NCBI RefSeq assembly: GCF_002115745.1
Contig: NZ_JFKB01000013.1
Coordinates: 28,282 to 92,281 of the forward strand
Length of the DNA: 64,000 nt
Direction: 5' to 3'
From: Thalassospira alkalitolerans
Lineage (GTDB): Bacteria > Pseudomonadota > Alphaproteobacteria > Rhodospirillales > Thalassospiraceae
Below, one piece after another: positions 59,083 through 64,000 of this stretch. The notes under the pieces were generated by a model. That model saw only the letters and a list, made by a program, of their open reading frames with translations, ran no database searches and was not told the DNA's origin. How positions within the stretch are numbered: the first letter of the stretch is position 1; each line of letters opens with the position of its first letter. Position numbers and translations under genes: made by a program.

Positions 59083-59406
59083 TTAGCTTTTGACGGCCTG
59101 AAGGGTGGTCAGAAGCGAAAGCATATTGTCGGGGACATCGCTCTGGGCGATTTTCGATGTCGCGACGGCATCAGCCATGGTGTCGATCGAATAGATCTGA
59201 ATGACACCCTGATTGGTTGCTGCCTGAGAAGAAATGCCGAGCTGCTGCTGGGCGCTGACGGCATTTTCATAGAGAATGCCGGTGGAGTGGGCCAGAGACT
59301 GGAAGATCGAGCCCATAGCCATAGCCGGGGCATCACCGAGCACCTTGACGTTTGCCTGGGTGACGGCATCGGTGATTTGACCATTTACCGGGGTCGGAAT
59401 CGCCAT
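59083..59406 (-). CDS. rebB: RebB-family R-body structural protein
   Basis: A 107-residue RebB protein, near-duplicate of the gene at 58546-58881 (shared ITDAVTQANVKVLGDAPAMA and NQGVIQ blocks). It is preceded by AAGGAG at 7 bases; the frame is open further upstream but the ATG at 59406 is clear. Its own shared promoter motif lies 76 bases upstream. It is likely the main structural subunit together with its duplicate, by analogy with RebA/RebB pairs. Confidence 0.94.
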   Translation of the reverse strand: MAIPTPVNGQITDAVTQANVKVLGDAPAMAMGSIFQSLAHSTGILYENAVSAQQQLGISSQAATNQGVIQIYSIDTMADAVATSKIAQSDVPDNMLSLLTTLQAVKS

Positions 59407-59481
59407 TTTAAAACTCCTTCGTATGCTGCTTGCGGTGGAAATCCTGACGGGGTGGTTTCGCCGTCCCGAATTCATTCTATC

Positions 59482-59506
59482 GACGCTGGTAATTCTGGCT
59501 TGTGAC
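59482..59506 (-). promoter_or_regulatory. Shared R-body promoter motif, copy 3
   Basis: Leftward GTCACAA, 14 bases, CGTCGA, upstream of the rebB gene at 59406. Confidence 0.8.
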
Positions 59507-59584
59507 GGTAGATGTGATTTTTTTTGCCCGAAGGCGTCTTTTTTTTGAGGTTTTGTACCAGCGTTTTCTTGGTGAATATGGATG

Positions 59585-59616
59585 CCGGGCAGAACGATGT
59601 GTGCCGTTCTGCCCGG
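59585..59616 (-). terminator. Hairpin after the sigma factor gene
   Basis: CCGGGCAGAACG pairs perfectly with CGTTCTGCCCGG around an 8-base loop, 20 bases after the sigma stop. The tail is not T-rich. Confidence 0.6.
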
Positions 59617-59635
59617 ATAAGCAATGTGGCGCCCT

Positions 59636-60778
59636 TTATTGGATGCCTGCACCACGCAGGTGATCGCGGGCAAGTTGGACCCGTTTGCGGACGGCGCAAT
59701 TGCTAAGGCCAAGATTGGCCGCAATATCGTCATAGCTGCGATCTTCGACGCAGCGCATCAGAAGCGGTTTGCGCAATTTTTCCGGAAGGGCCCGCAGGGC
59801 GCGTTCAAGATGATCGAACATTTCAGTTGCGAGGAAAGATTCCTCGGGACTTGGTTCGTTGCGTCCGGATATCGGCGGAAGGGCAGCATCGGCAGTGCCG
59901 TGACTTTCTTCCTTGTATTCCGCTTTCCGACGGTTTTGCCGATGCAAATCAATGCAGGCATTATGAGCAATTCGTGAAAGCCATGCCCGGTGATTGCGGA
60001 TTTCATCCATTGAATCCTCAAATTTCACCGATGCTTTCAGCATGGCTTCGGACAAGGCATCCTGTGCATCATCCATATTGCCAGACATCAATTTAAGGCA
60101 TTGCTTTAAAAGGCTGTCTTGCTGATCCATCCAAAGCGGCCAAAAATTGGGGGCCGCCGGTTGGGTCATGTCTGATGTCCCGGCATTTTCGGTCGGTTCT
60201 GTTTGCCAGGGATTGGTCTGAGCAGGATGGGATTGCGGCGAACCAGAGGGGGGGGCCGCAGGTTGTCGGGGCGGATAGCCCGTTGGTTGGGAGGGGGCGG
60301 GTTGTTCAAAACCAAAACCGCCAAGGGCCGACAATGCGCCTTGCATGCTGCGTTGCATGTCGGACAATTGTCGGGGTAATCCGCCAAGGTTGCCGAGGCT
60401 GCCGGCAATGATGTCGGTTGGGCTCGGTCCGTTTGACGAAGGTTCCAGTCCCGGCAATCCGGCAAGCGGATTGAAGTTGCTTGGATAACCGCGAGGGACA
60501 GCAGGATTGCCTGCATCCGGTTGCGGTTCCTGGGCGCTGGTGCCGTCCGCTGTGGGGGTAGCAAGAATACAACTATTACTAGAATTGTCACTTAAGGCGG
60601 CAAGATAGTCTGCGGCCAGTCTGGCCCGTTGATCGTCTTTTAGATGCGACCACATCGACGTAACATTGTCACCGGTCCCCAATGCCTTTTCCAAGGCATC
60701 ATCAAGTGATTGAGCAAACGAAACTTCGTTCTCCGAAAGTTCCGGTGTTCCCTGTCCGATGTTTTTTTCGTACTGCAC
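59636..60778 (-). CDS. ECF sigma factor with long N-terminal extension, R-body locus
   Basis: A 380-residue protein. The C-terminal part is an ECF sigma factor: region 2 at about 218-285 (QDALSEAMLKA, AWLSRIAHNACIDLHRQNRRK) and region 4 at about 322-376 (LPEKLRKPLLMRCVEDRSYDDIAANLGLSNCAVRKRV). The first 215 residues are not found in normal ECF factors: a helical part (18-63), then Pro/Gln/Ser/Gly-rich sequence. The GTG start at 60778 has AGGAGG 9 bases upstream, so the extension is translated. A copy of the shared promoter motif lies upstream, which predicts self-activation. No anti-sigma gene is adjacent. Confidence 0.9.
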   Translation of the reverse strand: MQYEKNIGQGTPELSENEVSFAQSLDDALEKALGTGDNVTSMWSHLKDDQRARLAADYLAALSDNSSNSCILATPTADGTSAQEPQPDAGNPAVPRGYPSNFNPLAGLPGLEPSSNGPSPTDIIAGSLGNLGGLPRQLSDMQRSMQGALSALGGFGFEQPAPSQPTGYPPRQPAAPPSGSPQSHPAQTNPWQTEPTENAGTSDMTQPAAPNFWPLWMDQQDSLLKQCLKLMSGNMDDAQDALSEAMLKASVKFEDSMDEIRNHRAWLSRIAHNACIDLHRQNRRKAEYKEESHGTADAALPPISGRNEPSPEESFLATEMFDHLERALRALPEKLRKPLLMRCVEDRSYDDIAANLGLSNCAVRKRVQLARDHLRGAGIQ

Positions 60779-60839
60779 TATGGACCCCTCCTAAGAAAGA
60801 TTACAACCAAGGGCTGTTTAGGTCTCTCGCGACTATTAT

Positions 60840-60864
60840 GACGGCGTGCAGTTTGAATTGTGAA
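60840..60864 (-). promoter_or_regulatory. Shared R-body promoter motif, copy 2 (sigma factor gene)
   Basis: Leftward TTCACAA, 14 bases, CGTCATAA, about 62 bases before the GTG of the sigma gene. Its presence here suggests a positive feedback loop. Confidence 0.78.
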
Positions 60865-61052
60865 TAAAAAGATAAATTCTATTTTAAGTTGTCTTTATGT
60901 TGTTGTTGGATTTTGTGCTGAATCCCCGATATCTTTTTGTTTTTGAAGCATAATATTTTTATTTATCCCGAATCTTGTATTTGCCGATCTGAATATAAGG
61001 ATTGCATGATGTGTGTGCGGTCTTTGGTGAAAACGACGAATCACGCCTGTTC
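60865..61052. other. AT-rich gap between the sigma gene and the upstream operon
   Basis: About 190 bases, AT-rich (many T runs), no ORF with a ribosome site. It may hold an additional housekeeping or regulator-controlled promoter for the sigma gene. Confidence 0.4.
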
Positions 61053-61724
61053 CTACCCGTCTGAATTCGGCGGGTTTTTGTCGCTTGTGGTGTCTATTTT
61101 CTGTGGTTGGGCTGGGCTGTTTGCCGCTGTTGACGCTGTTTCGGTATTTGGCGTCGCTGTCGCGTTGGTTGTGCTCTCAAAAGCCGTCGCGGGTGCCGGG
61201 GCAGTTGCAGGCGGCGGTGCAGGTGTCGTTGCTGCCGGTGCCTGTGTTGCCGTGGAAGTCGTCGTCGTGTCAGTTGTGCCTGTTGCCGGTTGTGTGCTTG
61301 CCGCGGCCTGACTTTCTGATGACTGGGGTAATGAATGCGCAATCGCCTGTTCGACCTGGTTGGCCAGATGGTTCATGCGCATATCGATTTCGCTGACAAT
61401 GATACGACGTAATTCATTGGCGATCTCGATCATCACCAGCACAGTGGGATCGGATGGCGTAGCCTCTGCCCCTGACGGGGCTCCCGGTATTTTGGGGGAT
61501 GTCGGGCCGGGGCCGGTCGATGGGGTGCCGTTTTGGGACGGTTGGTTCGACTGCCCATGGGATGCTGCGGCCAGTTTTTGATCGAGGATTTGTTTGCGCG
61601 CGCGATCCGCCGCATTTGCCATCGCCTTCATCGTTGCCTGATATTCTTGGTTGAATGCCTTTTTTACAGCGTCTTTCTTGCTGCTGGCTGTTTCTATGCC
61701 GGGAAAATTCGCACCGCCAGCCAT
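61053..61724 (-). CDS. R-body locus protein with helical core and Thr/Ala/Pro-rich tail
   Basis: A 223-residue protein. Residues 15-50 are a charged helix (KKDAVKKAFNQEYQATMKAMANAADRARKQ), a Pro/Gly/Ser linker follows, then a second helix at about 92-130 (VLVMIEIANELRRIIVSEIDMRMNHLANQVEQAI). The last 90 residues are low-complexity Thr, Ala and Pro. Its ATG overlaps the preceding stop by one base, so it is coupled to the 627-residue gene. Not recognised; the shared promoter puts it in the R-body regulon. Confidence 0.78.
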   Translation of the reverse strand: MAGGANFPGIETASSKKDAVKKAFNQEYQATMKAMANAADRARKQILDQKLAAASHGQSNQPSQNGTPSTGPGPTSPKIPGAPSGAEATPSDPTVLVMIEIANELRRIIVSEIDMRMNHLANQVEQAIAHSLPQSSESQAAASTQPATGTTDTTTTSTATQAPAATTPAPPPATAPAPATAFESTTNATATPNTETASTAANSPAQPQKIDTTSDKNPPNSDG

Positions 61725-63607
61725 CAGGATTCTCCCTTGTCCTTGTTGGGCGTATCGGCTTTGCCGCTATCACCAGGTGCCGCGGGCGGGCTTGCCTTTT
61801 GGGCGGATGATTTGGCGGTGGTGCTGCTGTCGTCGTTCGATGAAGATGCGGATTTCCCTTTGCCTTTGGAAGCGGCGACTGGCGATGTGGATGGTTTTGA
61901 CGATGCGGATTTTGAAGGCGTAGCAGAAGAGGCCGTATCGTTATTTGCATCTGTGTTCGGAGTATCCGCTGTATCGGGCATATCCGAAGCATCAGAAGAC
62001 GCCGGTTCGGCAGGTAAGACAAAGCCATAGGTCGCCAGTGATGCATCGACCTGTGTTTTTGGGATGCAGATCAGGCTGGTTTGCAGGCTGGTCGTGGCGT
62101 TGGCGATCATGCTTTCGGCGCGGCATTCGGTGCCCTGTGCCGGATCGTTGCAGCTCAGCATTGCGGTTGGTGTCGATATTTTCTGGTTGTCGCGCAATTG
62201 TGCCGTGACCGAAAAGTCCGGTGTATCGTCACGCAGGATCAGGGCAATCAAGCATGCACCGTCTTTGTCGTCAGCGGGGGGGGTGATTTGCATTCGGAAA
62301 GAAAGGCTGGCCTGTTTGGTCAGCGGAATATCGCCTTGCAGGATGGGGCTTGGCAAGGTGCCGCAATAGCGCAACTGAACCGGAAGGGAAACCGATGCGT
62401 TGGCGATGCCTGATGTAATCTGCATGGTGGCGACGAATGGGTCCTGACTGGTGTCAGGTGATCCGAAATGTTGATCCATGCACAGGCTTGCCGGTGCCAG
62501 TGGTTCATCATCGGGGGATGGCACGGCATCAGATGCGGCAAGGGTGCTGGCGGCAATGTGCCATTCGGCCGTGGGCAGGTTGCCGATAATGCTGGCACGG
62601 GTAAACGATGGACTATCCGCCGGAATGTTAAGGGCAAGGCGTGCGGTATTGATATTTTGCGGGCCGACCGAAAGGGACCACTGCTGGATATCGGCGGGGA
62701 TTTCATCCGCCTTGAGCAAGGCGGTGACAATCGTATCGGTATCGGCATTGGTCGGGGCGGGGGATGGTTGCTGATCAAGTGTAATCAGCCAATCCGGTGC
62801 CTTGGCATCCTTGGCATTGCCCGAAAGTTCGGGCAGAAGCGGACGATAAAGATCGCCATATGTCACGGTGCCTTCAAGGCATGTATTGCGCCCGTCATCA
62901 CGTGTCAGATCAATGCGATAGGATTGCGGGCCGGGTTCTGATGTCGAGGTGTCGGCCGTTGATGAGGACGAGGACGAGGTCGTCGGGGATGATTGGGGCG
63001 GGGAAGGCATGGATGGCGACGGATCACCTTCGGACGGTGCCGGTGTCGCGTCTGTGCCTTCACCGTCGTTTGGGACGGTTGTCGTGTCTGTGGTGCCCGA
63101 TGGGCAGGAAGTGTCGGACGCATCGGATGGGCCAGAAGCTGGTGCCGGGGGGGCTTGGGTTCTGGCACCGGCGTTTTGGGGCGGTGTTTCTGGCGTAGCA
63201 GCTGGGGTGGGGCGCGGAATAACATTTCCGGCCGTGGTGATCAGGCTGCCATCCTCGCCATAGGCATAGGAAGAAAGCGGCGGGACCGGTTGCATCGGTT
63301 GACCCAGCGCCTGTTCGATCTGCTGCATGGCATATTCGATCAGATTCTGGCCCTGAAGCGGGGAATGGCCGCCTAATCCGCCAAGCTGATCCGAGGAGCC
63401 TGTATCGGAGGCCTGTTTTGTTGGGTCTGGCATGCTGGTGGCGGCTGATGGGTGGGGAATTACGCTATCAAGTCCCCATTCCTTGGCGGTATCAAAACCA
63501 AGAACATGCGCCCACGGCCATGCGTCGGGGGCTGTGTTCTGGTCGCTGTTACCGTCGGCCGGGGTGCCGGTTGCGGCGGTTTCGGGTTGTTTGTCGTCAT
63601 CTGTCAT
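61724..63607 (-). CDS. Large low-complexity protein heading the R-body locus
   Basis: A 627-residue protein without signal peptide. Residues about 1-210 are disordered (Asp, Pro, Thr, Ser rich) apart from a short helix NLIEYAMQQIEQALGQPM. Residues about 220-520 look folded, with mixed hydrophobic pattern and several cysteines (NTCLEG, LRYCGT, MLSCND, GTECRAE, SLICIP). The last 110 residues are Ser, Ala, Lys and Asp. AGGGGA lies 8 bases before the ATG at 63607. I do not recognise the folded part. The shared promoter motif lies 99 bases upstream. Confidence 0.78.
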   Translation of the reverse strand: MTDDDKQPETAATGTPADGNSDQNTAPDAWPWAHVLGFDTAKEWGLDSVIPHPSAATSMPDPTKQASDTGSSDQLGGLGGHSPLQGQNLIEYAMQQIEQALGQPMQPVPPLSSYAYGEDGSLITTAGNVIPRPTPAATPETPPQNAGARTQAPPAPASGPSDASDTSCPSGTTDTTTVPNDGEGTDATPAPSEGDPSPSMPSPPQSSPTTSSSSSSTADTSTSEPGPQSYRIDLTRDDGRNTCLEGTVTYGDLYRPLLPELSGNAKDAKAPDWLITLDQQPSPAPTNADTDTIVTALLKADEIPADIQQWSLSVGPQNINTARLALNIPADSPSFTRASIIGNLPTAEWHIAASTLAASDAVPSPDDEPLAPASLCMDQHFGSPDTSQDPFVATMQITSGIANASVSLPVQLRYCGTLPSPILQGDIPLTKQASLSFRMQITPPADDKDGACLIALILRDDTPDFSVTAQLRDNQKISTPTAMLSCNDPAQGTECRAESMIANATTSLQTSLICIPKTQVDASLATYGFVLPAEPASSDASDMPDTADTPNTDANNDTASSATPSKSASSKPSTSPVAASKGKGKSASSSNDDSSTTAKSSAQKASPPAAPGDSGKADTPNKDKGES

Positions 63608-63705
63608 GCTGGCAATCCCCTGGTTATTCTTGCGAAACACTGCGGAAGGTGCATGCCTGCGCCGAACCGGATTTCACAAGGATCGCGTCGGTTCACTGGC
63701 AAAAG

Positions 63706-63730
63706 GACGGGGAGGTCGGGGAGTTGTGAC
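63706..63730 (-). promoter_or_regulatory. Shared R-body promoter motif, copy 1
   Basis: Leftward GTCACAA, 14 bases, CGTCC, upstream of the 627-residue gene. The first base after CGTC is C here, A or G in the others. Confidence 0.75.
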
Positions 63731-63765
63731 AAAATATGTTGCGAATAGCGTTTGGTCCGCGCAAT

Positions 63766-63800
63766 AAAAAACCCCGCAGGGCTGCTCGCCCGGCGGGGTT
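63766..63800 (-). terminator. Terminator of the tRNA-Thr gene
   Basis: AACCCCGC pairs with GCGGGGTT; on the leftward strand six T follow. It starts 5 bases after the tRNA 3' end and separates it from the R-body regulon. Confidence 0.85.
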
Positions 63801-63804
63801 ATAG

Positions 63805-63880
63805 TGGTGCTGATGATAGGATTTGAACCTACGACCTACGCATTACGAATGCGCCGCTCTACCAGCTGAGCTACATCAGC
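63805..63880 (-). tRNA. tRNA-Thr (anticodon CGT)
   Basis: A 76-base cloverleaf on the leftward strand: acceptor GCTGATG/CATCAGC, D arm with AGCTCAGCTGGTAGAGC, anticodon stem GCGCA/TGCGT around TTCGTAA (anticodon CGT, reads ACG), T arm with GGTTCAAATCC, and an encoded CCA end after discriminator A. Confidence 0.95.
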
Positions 63881-63902
63881 ACGATTCTATTTTGTGGCGC
63901 GG

Positions 63903-63931
63903 AAAATACGGACAATCCCGCGTGTTGGCAA
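63903..63931 (-). promoter_or_regulatory. Sigma-70-type promoter of tRNA-Thr
   Basis: Leftward TTGCCA, 17 bases, TATTTT, with the -10 box about 22 bases before the tRNA. The spacing is optimal. Confidence 0.65.
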
Positions 63932-64000
63932 GTGCTTTATTGTACTTTTTGTCATCTGATCCTAGGCGGTGTTTACATTCATTGACAACATTTGAGTGCG

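Noticed and set aside
58522..59505. 327-residue rightward ORF across two reb genes
   Set aside because: Antisense to two clear RebB genes; its internal repeats (IDLNDALIGC and similar) only mirror the rebB duplication.
61085..63263. Long low-complexity rightward ORFs rich in Val, Gly, Ala and Ser
   Set aside because: They mirror the Thr/Ala/Pro/Ser repeats of the leftward genes, which have ribosome sites, coupling and a promoter motif.
63674..63689. TCACAA followed by CGTC on the rightward strand, as a seventh promoter motif
   Set aside because: The spacer is 6 bases instead of 14 and no rightward gene follows.

Overview
The window reads as chromosomal DNA of a marine-type alphaproteobacterium of the Rhodospirillales, most like Thalassospira. 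That placement is inferred from gene content (NasT/NasS-controlled nitrate assimilation, fused CysNC, a short cytochrome bd of the CIO type, many Lrp and sigma-54 regulators) and was not checked by a search. Coding density is high and GC is moderate, with one clearly AT-rich small gene near 27 kb. No insertion sequence, prophage or CRISPR array was seen.

Layout: (1) 1-12.9 kb is a nitrate assimilation island. nirB-nirD-nasA run leftward, narK-nasT-nasS run rightward, and the nitrate ABC transporter nrtA-nrtB-nrtCD runs leftward. All three units have a sigma-54 promoter followed by a leader RNA with two six-base-loop hairpins of the kind bound by ANTAR antiterminators; two of the leaders end in an intrinsic terminator before the first gene. 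NasT, encoded here, is the likely reader, with NasS as its nitrate-sensing partner. (2) 13-21.6 kb holds a GNAT acetyltransferase and a peptide-type ABC transporter operon ending in an M14 peptidase. (3) 21.6-24.5 kb is sulfate activation (cysD, cysNC). (4) 24.6-34.2 kb is amino acid catabolism: an Lrp regulator, a class III aminotransferase, astB-astD-astA with an M20 hydrolase at the operon head, a class I/II aminotransferase and a cupin. (5) 34.4-39.1 kb has a cyanide-insensitive type bd oxidase with a DUF2474 small subunit, then a LysR regulator divergent from YeiH. (6) 39.3-44.1 kb is an aldehyde dehydrogenase with a DUF779 partner and a divergent AcoR-type sigma-54 activator, then an Lrp regulator. 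(7) 44.2-55.8 kb carries asnB, glpD, a TfoX C-terminal domain protein, a Na/Pi symporter, a GNAT, a His/Asp-rich exported protein divergent from a two-component system, and a class III nucleotide cyclase.

(8) 56-63.7 kb, all leftward, is the most striking part: an R-body (reb) locus. It holds eight RebB-family proteins, one unlisted 42-residue ORF, two long low-complexity proteins, and an ECF sigma factor with an unusual N-terminal extension of about 215 residues. Six transcription units in this block, including the sigma gene itself, share the same upstream motif, TCACAA, exactly 14 bases, then CGTC. I read this as a dedicated, self-activating R-body regulon. A tRNA-Thr(CGT) with its own promoter and terminator closes the window.
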